DNA of 48,065 bases. Origin: Bacteroidota bacterium (GTDB lineage Bacteria > Bacteroidota > Bacteroidia > Chitinophagales > Chitinophagaceae). Location: the NCBI GenBank assembly GCA_025363385.1, contig JANYEA010000025.1, positions 1 through 48,065 of the forward strand, written 5' to 3'. Below, one piece after another: positions 27,199 through 35,692 of this stretch; position 1 is the stretch's first letter, and every line of letters begins with the position of its first letter. The position numbers and the translations under genes were made by a program. Below the pieces are notes generated by a model that worked only from the letters and a program-made list of their open reading frames with translations, was not told where the DNA came from and did no database searches.

Positions 27199-27219
27199 AT
27201 ACACAACCATTTTGTGTAT
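27199..27219. promoter_or_regulatory. Candidate operator upstream of spt
   Basis: ATACACAA (27199-27206) and TTGTGTAT (27212-27219) are a perfect 8-bp inverted repeat around 5 bases. No T-tract follows on the minus strand, so an operator is likelier than a terminator. The rest of the 234-base space between spt and the GH130-like gene shows nothing else that I can support. Confidence 0.35.
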
Positions 27220-27377
27220 ATCAACAAGTTCCGATTAATTAGTATCTTTTTTAAGCTTTCTTATAAAAAATTGGGCAAATATAAATATATAAGGACTAAT
27301 TTATCTTTTTATATCGTTTTCGGTTCCATTATACAGTATAATCACATTTGCCTACTACTATCCATCTGGGGCTAGGT

Positions 27378-28544
27378 TTATTTATTATTTCTCGTGGCCA
27401 CAGCAATTTTTGAATCTGCTGTGCCATAATATAAAAACCATTTTCCCTGATAATTTGCTAGTCCTTCCAGAAAACATACATTATTTACCTGCCCTGCTAA
27501 TTCATATGGCTTGTCTGGTTTTATAAAGTAATGGTCTAATCTTTTGATCAGTTTGGTAGGATCATTCTTATCCATCAATACCTGCCCCCCGGTATAAGTG
27601 CCATCTGGCAAACTCGTATCTCCGATATTTTTTAGTGACCTTGCATTATAAATAAGTAAGATCCCTTTGTCGGTTAGCATCGCTGGCGGACCAGACTCTA
27701 CCAGATCTGCATCAAATTTCTTATCTCTTGTAGGCACCACTATTTTCAACTCAGGCATATTCAAGGCCTGCCCCTTCAAAGCAATGGGTACTTTTTCATA
27801 AGCAAACATTTCAACAGGTTCCCAATTAATTAAATCGGTTGATGTAGCTACCCAAATATTTTGATCACCCCAATACATCCAGTATTTACCATTCAGCTTT
27901 GTAGCAACGATTTTTCCATTTACATATTTTGATACAATGGAACCCGACTTTGACCAGAGATGTAAATATTTTCCATGATATGCTTTTGTAAATACAGATC
28001 CGTATTTTTTCCAGTGCAATAAATCAGTAGATGTGGCAATTAATAAACGTGCAAGGTTTCCATCATAAGCGGTATATGTCATATAATATAAACCCAGATC
28101 ATCTTCAACAATTCTAGGATCCTCTGCCCCACCCTGCCATTCATATTTTTTCAATGAATCGTTATCAGGATAAAATACGGGGTTGGTTAATTTTGAAAAA
28201 TGAAATCCATCCACACTCGACGCCAATCCTATTCTTGAAGTTCCTCCAGGTAATCCAATTTTATCTTGTGCACGATAGAGCATAAAAAGCGTATCATGCC
28301 TTACTACAATGGCAGGATTAAATACATCTTTAGCTTCCCAGGCAATCGATTTTTTAGTGATAGGATCTACAAATTGATTGGTTCCGGGTTCGAGTACAGG
28401 ATTGGAAGAATCTGCTTTTTTAAAATTCAACAGAGCCCAATTCGTAGAACTATCAATGGTGTTATTATTATCAGTTCCAGTTTTACAAGCAGAAAAAATA
28501 ATTGTAGTAGCAATAAAAATTAAAAAATCGTACTTGTATCGCAT
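27378..28544 (-). CDS. GH130-like five-bladed beta-propeller glycosidase, lipoprotein
   Basis: 388 residues with lipobox FSAC (Cys20). The repeated blade motifs NPAIVV..LFMLYRAQD, GGAEDPRIVEDD, VESGPPAMLTDKGILLIYNA and NVCFLEGLANYQGKWFLYYGTADSKIAVA are those of GH130, which contains mannoside phosphorylases and beta-1,2-mannosidases; GH43/GH32-type propellers are the alternative. Because it is exported and phosphate-dependent cleavage usually occurs in the cytoplasm, a hydrolase is more likely. It is the last gene of a three-gene minus operon with ThuA and a YdjC-like deacetylase, 5 bases after thuA. Confidence 0.8.
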   Translation of the reverse strand: MRYKYDFLIFIATTIIFSACKTGTDNNNTIDSSTNWALLNFKKADSSNPVLEPGTNQFVDPITKKSIAWEAKDVFNPAIVVRHDTLFMLYRAQDKIGLPGGTSRIGLASSVDGFHFSKLTNPVFYPDNDSLKKYEWQGGAEDPRIVEDDLGLYYMTYTAYDGNLARLLIATSTDLLHWKKYGSVFTKAYHGKYLHLWSKSGSIVSKYVNGKIVATKLNGKYWMYWGDQNIWVATSTDLINWEPVEMFAYEKVPIALKGQALNMPELKIVVPTRDKKFDADLVESGPPAMLTDKGILLIYNARSLKNIGDTSLPDGTYTGGQVLMDKNDPTKLIKRLDHYFIKPDKPYELAGQVNNVCFLEGLANYQGKWFLYYGTADSKIAVATRNNK

Positions 28545-28549
28545 GAAAA

Positions 28550-29278
28550 TTATTTTTTATTTACGGCATATGCAATACCACCGGTAACGTGTTGAATGAA
28601 TAGTGGATCGGCATAGGATTCGTCGGTATGACCAAACTCGGTATAGAATGCTCTGCCACCATCAAAATCGTGCCACCAGGCCATCGGATGATACTCTCCA
28701 TTTTCTCCACCGGTATATGATTTTTCGTCTATGGTAATCAACACATGAAGATTGGATTGAATACTTTTAAAATTATACCATTCGTCAAAACGTTTCCATT
28801 CTTTAGGTAGATGCATGGTCGACACATGAGTTGGATCTATCACATGCAATATTGCTTCCTGTTGTTTAGGGTGACTTTTAAAATAAGCTCCTACTAATTG
28901 GTTATACCATGCCCAATCATATTCCGTATCAGTTGCTGCATGAATACCCACAAATCCACCTCCTTGTTTGATGTATTGTTCAAATGCTAACTGCTGCTCA
29001 TCGTTTAATACATTTCCAGTAGTACTAAGAAATATTACGGCTGCATATTTTTTTAATTGCTTTTCATTAAAAAAACTTGCGTCGGTAGTAGTATCTACTT
29101 GCAAATTATTATCCTGACCAATCTTTTGAATGGCAGCAATACCAACAGGAATGGATGCATGATGAAAACCAAGTGTTCTACTAAACACTAAAATTCTAGT
29201 GGTTTTTTTATGGGTTACAAATGCAGTTAAACAAACTGTAACAAACAAAAAAGAGAATACAATAAGATGCTTTTTCAT
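28550..29278 (-). CDS. Exported ThuA domain protein
   Basis: 242 residues with a signal peptide (1-20). The ThuA/trehalose-utilisation fold, a class I glutamine-amidotransferase-like domain, is shown by ILVFSRTLGFHHASIPVGIAAI, YAAVIFLSTTGNVL, GGGFVGIHAATDTEYDW and GRAFYTEFGHTDESYAD. In trehalose utilisation ThuA proteins accompany 3-keto-sugar metabolism, but the catalytic role is not settled. Here it is exported and lies 18 bases after a YdjC-like deacetylase gene. Confidence 0.9.
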   Translation of the reverse strand: MKKHLIVFSFLFVTVCLTAFVTHKKTTRILVFSRTLGFHHASIPVGIAAIQKIGQDNNLQVDTTTDASFFNEKQLKKYAAVIFLSTTGNVLNDEQQLAFEQYIKQGGGFVGIHAATDTEYDWAWYNQLVGAYFKSHPKQQEAILHVIDPTHVSTMHLPKEWKRFDEWYNFKSIQSNLHVLITIDEKSYTGGENGEYHPMAWWHDFDGGRAFYTEFGHTDESYADPLFIQHVTGGIAYAVNKK

Positions 29279-29296
29279 GGTAGTATGTATATTTAT

Positions 29297-30304
29297 TTAA
29301 TTCAACTTAGACCTACGCTCCATTAATTCGCGCCAGTTTGTTAAGATAATTCCTTCTCTGGTAATGGCCGCTTTAAACTCTGGATCCATCATTGCCAACA
29401 TATCGCCTTTACGAAGTGGGCCCGAACCAGAAATAAATGGAAATACTTCTGTGGTTGCAGTACAATGCATAATCATCATTGTTATTCCCGGTTTAATAGC
29501 ATGAATTCCTTCGATATATTTTTTTGATTTATACTCCTGAATTTCCTGATCATCGTTTTGCAATTCTTTCGGAATATCCCAATTATAACTCTCGTTGTGC
29601 AAATCGTCTAAGACTGGAAGTTTAGCATCCCATAACATTTTTCCTAGTTTCCGAATCTGCATTATTTGAGCTTCGGGCATTTGATTCGTTACTTTAATTA
29701 AAGAAGCGTGACCAGCAGGAAGCATCACTGGAATATGATTTTCAATGCCTATCTGAATATAACGCATCAAAAAATCCGGAGAAGCAAATAGTGTTCCCAT
29801 ATGACTATCTAAATGAGTAGGTTCAATACCCATCGTTCTTGCTCTTTCTAATTGCGCACGAATTTCCTTTTCCACTTCATCTCCATTACTGTGTTTTACC
29901 ACATCTTCCACACTTGGCCATAAAGCACCTTCTTTATCCACTAATCCCGGGGTAACTGATTTCCCAGACAATGGCCCCCAACGGTATCCACTCCACTCAG
30001 AGGTTAAAGTTAAATGAAGACCCACATCTAGTTTGGGATGTTTCTTGTAATAGTGAACAAACGCAGGAACCCATGAACAGGGCATCATCATACTGCATGA
30101 AGTAGCAATCCCTTCCGTCATGGCATTAATAGCTCCTTCATTTGAATCGAACGACATACCTACATCATCTACATGCAAAATAACTACCCTGGCACCTTTT
30201 GGATAACCTAGTTTTTCTGCATAGGTACTATCCAATGATTGGGCTTTCAAAACATTACACAATAACAAAGTCAAAAGAAAAAAAAATGTTTTTCTGGCAA
30301 GCAT
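29297..30304 (-). CDS. Exported YdjC/ChbG-like carbohydrate deacetylase
   Basis: 335 residues, signal peptide to about residue 22 (NVLKAQ). Metal-binding motifs of the YdjC family are VILHVDDVGMS (41-51), LDVGLHLTLTSEW and PTHLDSHMGTLF, which belong to the deformed TIM-barrel NodB-like deacetylases. ChbG removes an acetyl group from chitobiose-type sugars; the substrate here is unknown. It heads the operon with thuA and the GH130-like gene and diverges from an MFS transporter gene across 110 bases. Confidence 0.85.
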   Translation of the reverse strand: MLARKTFFFLLTLLLCNVLKAQSLDSTYAEKLGYPKGARVVILHVDDVGMSFDSNEGAINAMTEGIATSCSMMMPCSWVPAFVHYYKKHPKLDVGLHLTLTSEWSGYRWGPLSGKSVTPGLVDKEGALWPSVEDVVKHSNGDEVEKEIRAQLERARTMGIEPTHLDSHMGTLFASPDFLMRYIQIGIENHIPVMLPAGHASLIKVTNQMPEAQIMQIRKLGKMLWDAKLPVLDDLHNESYNWDIPKELQNDDQEIQEYKSKKYIEGIHAIKPGITMMIMHCTATTEVFPFISGSGPLRKGDMLAMMDPEFKAAITREGIILTNWRELMERRSKLN

Positions 30305-30350
30305 GTCTTGGTTTTAATTAAATTGGCAATCCTTAAGGAATTGAGGGCTT

Positions 30351-30358
30351 CAAACTTA
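30351..30358 (-). promoter_or_regulatory. Candidate -7 box for the YdjC-ThuA-GH130 operon
   Basis: On the minus strand TAAGTTTG matches TAnnTTTG, about 47 bases before the start codon. No TTG at the expected distance is visible. Confidence 0.35.
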
Positions 30359-30414
30359 ATCCTTCTAATTCCGCATTAAATCTAATAAAACTAAAGCAAA
30401 ATACCATCACACAT

Positions 30415-31605
30415 ATGAAAGCAAAAACCAATACCCTATTAGCCTCAATGATGTTCTTAGAATATTTTATATGGGGAGCATGGTATGTTACGATGGGAAC
30501 TTATATGACGGAACATTTGCATGCAACAGGTCTTGAAATAGGTGCTGCATATAGTGCGTTAGCCATTGCCACCATGATTTCTCCTTTTTTTGTAGGGTTA
30601 GTTGCCGATAAGTTTTTTGCTGCTCAGATGATTATGGGAGTACTTCACCTGATAGGAGCCTTGCTACTTTTTCTAGCAACCAAGATTGATAATAGTACTA
30701 GTTTTTATTGGGTCATTCTTTTTTATTCTTTGCTATATATGCCAACCATCGCTTTAAGTAATAGTATTGCCTTCTCTCAAATGACAGACCCTGGAAAGCA
30801 ATTCCCCTGGATCAGGGTATTTGGCACACTGGGCTGGATTGTTGCAGGGGTAACGATTGGACAATTGGACATCGAAAAAACTGCCACTACCTTTTATTTA
30901 GCAGCAGCCATCTCAGGTACTTTAGGACTGCTTAGTTTTATACTTCCTAATACGCCACCCAAAGCTGCCACAAGCGATGCCTCAAGTGCTTTTGGCACAG
31001 AAGCGTTGGTATTGTTCAAAGAACGCCCTTACATGATTTTCTTTATTGCCGCTATTTTAGTTTGCATCCCCTTGAGCTTCTACTATGGTTTTGCAAATCC
31101 ATTTTTAAATGAAGTGAAATTAGAAAATGCTGCCAGTAAAATGACGTTGGGGCAGGTTTCAGAAGCTGCCTTTATTTTAGCCATCCCATTTTTATTTAAT
31201 CGGATTGGCGTAAAAAAAATGTTGCTGATGGGAATGGCCGCCTGGATACTTCGCTACATATTTTTTGCATATGGGAATGCAGGAGATCATGCTTGGATGC
31301 TATACGCTGGTATTATTTTACACGGAATCTGTTACGACTTTTTCTTTGTTACCGGATATATGTATACCGAGAAAAAAGCCGGGGATAAAATTAAAAATGC
31401 AGCACAAGGATTATTTACATTTGCCACATATGGTGTGGGTATGTTTATAGGCACATGGTTTTCTGGATTCACTGTAGATAAATATAAAGTGGGTGAATTA
31501 CACAACTGGCAAAATATCTGGTTTGTTCCAGCCTATATTGCACTAGGTGTATTAATTTTCTTCTTAATTTTCTTTAAGGAGAAAAAAACAATCCATTCGA
31601 GCTAA
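30415..31605 (+). CDS. MFS transporter, nucleoside:H+ symporter-like (NupG type)
   Basis: 396 residues, about twelve membrane helices. The start MMFLEYFIWGAWYVTMGTYM and SPFFVGLVADKFF, followed by PWIRVFGTLGWIVAG, are characteristic of the nucleoside:H+ symporter branch of the major facilitator superfamily. In Bacteroidota loci such proteins often serve sugars or sugar derivatives rather than nucleosides. It is first in a plus-strand set with an oxidoreductase (76 bases later) and a Dabb protein, opposite the exported deacetylase operon, so uptake of a processed sugar is a reasonable inference. Confidence 0.88.
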   Translation: MKAKTNTLLASMMFLEYFIWGAWYVTMGTYMTEHLHATGLEIGAAYSALAIATMISPFFVGLVADKFFAAQMIMGVLHLIGALLLFLATKIDNSTSFYWVILFYSLLYMPTIALSNSIAFSQMTDPGKQFPWIRVFGTLGWIVAGVTIGQLDIEKTATTFYLAAAISGTLGLLSFILPNTPPKAATSDASSAFGTEALVLFKERPYMIFFIAAILVCIPLSFYYGFANPFLNEVKLENAASKMTLGQVSEAAFILAIPFLFNRIGVKKMLLMGMAAWILRYIFFAYGNAGDHAWMLYAGIILHGICYDFFFVTGYMYTEKKAGDKIKNAAQGLFTFATYGVGMFIGTWFSGFTVDKYKVGELHNWQNIWFVPAYIALGVLIFFLIFFKEKKTIHSS

Positions 31606-31681
31606 ACAATATTATATAAGCACTAGCTTGAAAGCTAGGGTCAATGTATTTAAATTCATATTTTACCTTAAAAAAATAGCC

Positions 31682-32872
31682 ATGCAAAAGATTGCCATGC
31701 TCGGTTCAGGTTTCATCGGAAGATTTTATGCAGATGCTTTACAAGGGTATCGATCAAAAGATAAAGTAGTAAGTATTTATTCCCGCAGAGAAGAAAGTGC
31801 CAAGAAATTTGCTGCAGATTATCAATGCCAGCATTGGACCACTGACATGGAAGAAGCCATAGCGCATCCTAATGTGTCTATTGTGTGCATTGCACTTCCT
31901 AACAATTTACATGAAGCTGCTGTGATGCTATGTTGCAAACACAAAAAAGCAGTGATGACTACCAAACCACTCGGCAGAAATGCTGCAGAGGCAAAGAGAA
32001 TGTTATTGGCAGTAGAAGAAGCTGGCATTTTTAATGGTTATCTGGAAGATCTTGTGTACACCCCTAAATTCATCAAAGCAGAAAATAGTGTTCGTGAAGG
32101 TGCATTGGGTAGAATTCTTTGGGCAAAGTCAAGAGAAACGCATCCTGGTCCGCATAGCGAATGGTTTTGGGATATTGAACAAGCTGGAGGGGGTTGTATT
32201 CTCGATCTTGGTTGCCATTGCGTAGAAATTTCCAGAAGCTATATCGGAAAGGATATCAAACCCATTGAAGTGATGTGTTGGGCTGATACACAAGTAAAAC
32301 CCATTGATGCAGAAGACCATGCAATTGGTTTAGTAAAATATGAGAACGGTGCTATCGGACAGTTTGAAGTAAGCTGGACATTTCGCGGCGGTCTCGATCT
32401 TCGAGATGAAGTGATGGGTTCTGAAGGTACTATCTGGATCAATAGTTTCTTACGCACTGGTTTTGATATGTTCACTACTGGAAAAGGTGGCGACTATATT
32501 GCAGAAAAAGCAGAAAGCAATAGTGGCTGGTTATTCCCAGTGGGTGATGAGTTGAATGAATTGGGATACAATCATATGTTCATGGATATGTTCAATTCGA
32601 TTGAAAAAGGCGTGGCTCCAAAAGAAACTTTTTATGACGGTTATGTGGTGAATGCTGTTTTGGATGCTGCCTATAAATCAGCAAAATCAAAACTCTGGGA
32701 ACCGGTACAATTAGATATCTGGAGGGGTAAATCCGGATTAACCAAGGAAAGTCATTTAACAGAACACGATGCAGACCATTGGTTAATCAAAGAAGAGATG
32801 ACGCATTTTGGTGCAAAGAAATTGATTTTAAAACATAAGACAACCGGAAAGATCACTGAACAACTAATTTAA
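31682..32872 (+). CDS. Gfo/Idh/MocA family oxidoreductase
   Basis: 396 residues from the ATG at 31682; the frame extends to a TTG at 31628 without homology. Nucleotide-binding motif MLGSGFIGRFYADAL near the start, TTKPLGRNAAEAKRM (the Lys-Pro of the family), and the C-terminal substrate domain with GGGCILDLGCHCVEI. These enzymes oxidise or reduce sugar hydroxyls with NAD(P). No signal peptide, so cytoplasmic. It lies between the MFS transporter and the Dabb protein, and would act on the imported sugar. Exact substrate unknown. Confidence 0.9.
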   Translation: MQKIAMLGSGFIGRFYADALQGYRSKDKVVSIYSRREESAKKFAADYQCQHWTTDMEEAIAHPNVSIVCIALPNNLHEAAVMLCCKHKKAVMTTKPLGRNAAEAKRMLLAVEEAGIFNGYLEDLVYTPKFIKAENSVREGALGRILWAKSRETHPGPHSEWFWDIEQAGGGCILDLGCHCVEISRSYIGKDIKPIEVMCWADTQVKPIDAEDHAIGLVKYENGAIGQFEVSWTFRGGLDLRDEVMGSEGTIWINSFLRTGFDMFTTGKGGDYIAEKAESNSGWLFPVGDELNELGYNHMFMDMFNSIEKGVAPKETFYDGYVVNAVLDAAYKSAKSKLWEPVQLDIWRGKSGLTKESHLTEHDADHWLIKEEMTHFGAKKLILKHKTTGKITEQLI

Positions 32873-32893
32873 AATTAAAAAGTAAAAAGCGAG
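32866..32893. repeat. Degenerate heptamer run between oxidoreductase and Dabb genes
   Basis: AATTTAA, AATTAAA, AAGTAAA and AAGCGAG follow in 7-base register beginning in the oxidoreductase stop region. This is the reverse-complement orientation of the TTTCACT/TTTCGCT family and is strongly decayed; on its own it could be chance. Confidence 0.35.
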
Positions 32894-32897
32894 CATT

Positions 32898-33218
32898 ATG
32901 TTATCAAAAGACTTGTTTGTACACCATGTATATTTTTGGTTAGAGAATCCTGAAAGTGTGGCAGATCGAGATGCTTTATTGGAAGGATTAAAAAATATTC
33001 TATCTACAGTTCCTACTATTCAACAATTTCATATCGGAGTACCTGCAGCTACAAATAGAGATGTGATTGATAGAAGTTATGGCTGTTCATGGCTTGCTCT
33101 TTTTGCCGATGCAGAAGATCAAGCATCGTACCAAACAGATCCTATCCATCTGCATTTTATAGATACTTGTAAGCATTTATGGAAGGAAGTTGTAGTATAC
33201 GATTCTATAGAAGCTTAA
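32898..33218 (+). CDS. Dabb (stress-responsive A/B barrel) protein
   Basis: 106 residues. The ferredoxin-like dimeric alpha/beta-barrel pattern is visible: FVHHVYFWLENPES at the start, VPTIQQFHIGVPA in the middle, YGCSWLALFADAEDQASYQTDPIHLHFI towards the end. Function of the family is diverse and often unknown; several members work with sugar or polyketide enzymes. It follows the Gfo/Idh/MocA gene by 25 bases and is the last gene on this strand before a GC-rich repeat element. Confidence 0.88.
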   Translation: MLSKDLFVHHVYFWLENPESVADRDALLEGLKNILSTVPTIQQFHIGVPAATNRDVIDRSYGCSWLALFADAEDQASYQTDPIHLHFIDTCKHLWKEVVVYDSIEA

Positions 33219-33241
33219 TAAACATTTGTAAACTTTTATTA

Positions 33242-33310
33242 GGACGGGTCGCACAGCCACCCCGCCCTTCGCTTCGCTGGGGCACCCCTCCATCGCATGC
33301 GATGGAGGGG
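33242..33310. repeat. GC-rich palindromic intergenic element
   Basis: A sharply GC-rich block in an AT-rich genome. It contains a 26-bp perfect palindrome at 33285-33310 (left arm CCCCTCCATCGCA, right arm its exact complement) and a second weaker stem, CCCC at 33260-33263 with GGGG at 33279-33282 around CTTCGCTTCGCT. No coding potential is supported. It resembles the REP-like palindromes scattered between genes in Bacteroidota. Lying between convergent genes it may also end transcription. Confidence 0.7.
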
Positions 33311-33340
33311 AAACTTTTAATTTATATACACTACATCACT

Positions 33341-33417
33341 TCTCACTTCTCACTTCTCACTTCTCACTTCTCATTTCTCACCTCTCACTTCTCACTTTTC
33401 ACTTTTCACTTCTCACT
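33341..33417. repeat. Heptamer tandem repeat, eleven units
   Basis: Eleven 7-mers in unbroken register: six to seven exact TCTCACT copies plus TCTCATT, TCTCACC and two TTTCACT. The array overlaps the 3' end of the bglX gene; its TGA stop is read from the last unit. A preceding CATCACT may be a twelfth, decayed unit. Confidence 0.9.
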
Positions 33418-35683
33418 TTTTCCATTCCACCTTTGCAACTTGCACTTCAGAAGAGTTAGTTCCGATTTGAATGATGAATTCACCAGGCTCCCACACTTTT
33501 TTCAAATCACTATTGAAAAAAGATAATTGCTCTGGGGTAATCTCAAAACTGATGGTCTTTGATTCACCGGCTTTTAAAGCAACTTTCTGGAATCCTTTCA
33601 AATCTTTCACCGCACGGGTTACAGAAGCTACGGGGTCGCTAATGTATAATTGCACCACTTCTTCCCCAGCATAATTACCTGTATTTTTCAATACTACTGA
33701 TGCTGTTAACTTCTCGTTCCCTTTCAATTCCTGTTTACTTAAATGAATTGCACCATATTCAAACTTGGTATAACTTAAACCAAAACCAAAAGGAAATAAG
33801 GGGTCATTTGATTCATCTAAATAATTGGACTTGAATTTATGAAATCCAGTTCCATCATAAGGGCGGCCCGTGTTTTTATGATTATAATAAATAGGAATTT
33901 GCCCAACAGATCTTGGAAAAGTAGCCGTGATTTTTCCTGAAGGATTATAATCCCCAAACAATACATCAGCCACCGCGTTACCCGCTTCAATTCCGGGTGC
34001 CCATGCTTCTAAAATTGCAGTGGCGTGTTGCTTCTCCCAAACCAAAGTAAGCGGTCTGCCATTAATTAATACAATAACCAATGGCTTACCTGTTTCAGAT
34101 AAAGCTTTTAATAATGCCTGCTGACTAGCGGGAATGCTGATATCAGCTCTACTAGAAGACTCACCAGACATATCTGAAGATTCTCCCACAACCGCCACTA
34201 TTATATCAGATTTTTTTGCTGCATCTACTGCTTCACTAATCATTTCTGCTGGAGACTTGCTATCAACATCTACTTGAACACCAATTGCATTAACATTTTT
34301 TGCAAACTCAGCATCATCAGTAATATTAGAGCCCTTCGCGTAAATTATATTGGCATTGTTACCAACAGCATTTTTAATCCCTTCATACACACTTACCGAT
34401 TTATCCCAATCACCAGCTACCACCCATGTACCCAACATATTTCTACGGTTATGTGCTAAAGGACCAACCAATGCAATGTTACCCGTTTTTTTCAAAGGCA
34501 ATACTTGATGGTTGTTTTGCAATAATACCATGCTATGTGCTGCCATATTTCTAGCAATGGTTCTATTCTCAGCGCTTAAAATATCTTTCGCAGGGCGAGA
34601 TTCATCTATATACCGATAAGGATCATCAAACAGACCTAATTTATATTTTGCTTCCAGAATTCGCAAACAAGCCTGGTCAATATCTGCCATCGAAACTTTT
34701 CCTTCTTTCAATGATTTCTGTAAAGTAGTCAACATTCCCTCTCCTACCATATCCATATCCAATCCTGCTTTTAGTGCCCTTGCAGATACTGTTTGCAAAT
34801 CCCCAATCCCATGTGCCGTCATTTCGTTCACAGAAGTATAATCAGAAACTACAAATCCTTTGAAGCCCCATTGCTTACGCAACAAATCAGTTAACAACCA
34901 TTGGTTGCCTGTAGCAGGTACTCCATCAATTTCATTGAAAGAACTCATCATACTTCCAGCACCCGCATCAACCGCAGCTTTGTAGGGAGGTAAATAATAT
35001 TCATACATTTTGATCTTACTCATATCAACTGTATTATACTCACGACCAGCCTCTGCACCTCCATATAAGGCAAAATGTTTCACACATGCCATCATGGTAT
35101 TATTCAGTGAAAGTGATTTTCCTTGATAACCTTTTACAATTGCCTTGGCTATTTCACCACCCAAATAAGGATCCTCACCTGAACCTTCTGAAATCCTTCC
35201 CCAACGTGCATCGCGTGCGATATCAACCATGGGAGAAAATGCCCAATTTAAACCATCAGCGGTGGCTTCTTTGGCAGCCATTGCAGCGGCATTTTGTATC
35301 ATGCCCAAATCCCAAGATGCTGAAATAGCCAAAGGAATTGGATAAATGGTTTTATGTCCATGAATTACATCCAAGCCAAAGATCATAGGAATATGTAATC
35401 TTGTTTCTTTTACGGCAAGATCTTGTGCTTTACGCACTTTTTCAGGAGAGTAGATTCCAAACAAACCTCCTACCAATCCTTTTTTAATTTTCCCCTCAAC
35501 ATCTGTGCTCACTACAGAGCCCGTCATAGCTGCGCCTCCTGGAATAATTAAATTTAATTGACCGATTTTTTCCTCAGTGGTCATTTTAGCCAACAACCCT
35601 TTTGCTTTAGCCGTAATATCAGACTGTGCAAATGTTATTTGAGCAATTAGTAAAGTAGCTGCGATCGATATAATTTTTTTCAT
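33413..35683 (-). CDS. bglX: GH3 beta-glycosidase BglX, exported
   Basis: 756 residues, signal peptide to about residue 20 (AQITFAQ). GH3 N-terminal domain with KHFALYGGAEAGREYNTVD (202-220) and nucleophile Asp281 in FVVSDYTS; GH3 C-terminal domain with MSGESSSR holding the probable acid/base Glu; a fibronectin-III-like domain at the end. It is closer to canonical periplasmic BglX beta-glucosidase than the GH3 paralogue at 7638. Nine bases separate it from the upstream isomerase gene, so they form an operon. Its stop codon falls in a heptamer repeat array. Confidence 0.95.
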   Translation of the reverse strand: MKKIISIAATLLIAQITFAQSDITAKAKGLLAKMTTEEKIGQLNLIIPGGAAMTGSVVSTDVEGKIKKGLVGGLFGIYSPEKVRKAQDLAVKETRLHIPMIFGLDVIHGHKTIYPIPLAISASWDLGMIQNAAAMAAKEATADGLNWAFSPMVDIARDARWGRISEGSGEDPYLGGEIAKAIVKGYQGKSLSLNNTMMACVKHFALYGGAEAGREYNTVDMSKIKMYEYYLPPYKAAVDAGAGSMMSSFNEIDGVPATGNQWLLTDLLRKQWGFKGFVVSDYTSVNEMTAHGIGDLQTVSARALKAGLDMDMVGEGMLTTLQKSLKEGKVSMADIDQACLRILEAKYKLGLFDDPYRYIDESRPAKDILSAENRTIARNMAAHSMVLLQNNHQVLPLKKTGNIALVGPLAHNRRNMLGTWVVAGDWDKSVSVYEGIKNAVGNNANIIYAKGSNITDDAEFAKNVNAIGVQVDVDSKSPAEMISEAVDAAKKSDIIVAVVGESSDMSGESSSRADISIPASQQALLKALSETGKPLVIVLINGRPLTLVWEKQHATAILEAWAPGIEAGNAVADVLFGDYNPSGKITATFPRSVGQIPIYYNHKNTGRPYDGTGFHKFKSNYLDESNDPLFPFGFGLSYTKFEYGAIHLSKQELKGNEKLTASVVLKNTGNYAGEEVVQLYISDPVASVTRAVKDLKGFQKVALKAGESKTISFEITPEQLSFFNSDLKKVWEPGEFIIQIGTNSSEVQVAKVEWKK

Positions 35684-35692
35684 CGTTCAATA

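Noticed and set aside
27193..27375. 60-residue plus-strand reading frame between spt and the GH130-like gene
   Set aside because: Composition is AT-driven, no recognisable domain, and it covers the probable spt promoter region.
33341..33417. Tandem array as a CRISPR
   Set aside because: Units are 7 bases with no unique spacers and no cas genes nearby.
33179..33526. 115-residue frame running through the GC-rich element and heptamer array
   Set aside because: Its sequence is a translation of repeats (SHFSLLTSHF...) and it overlaps two real genes.
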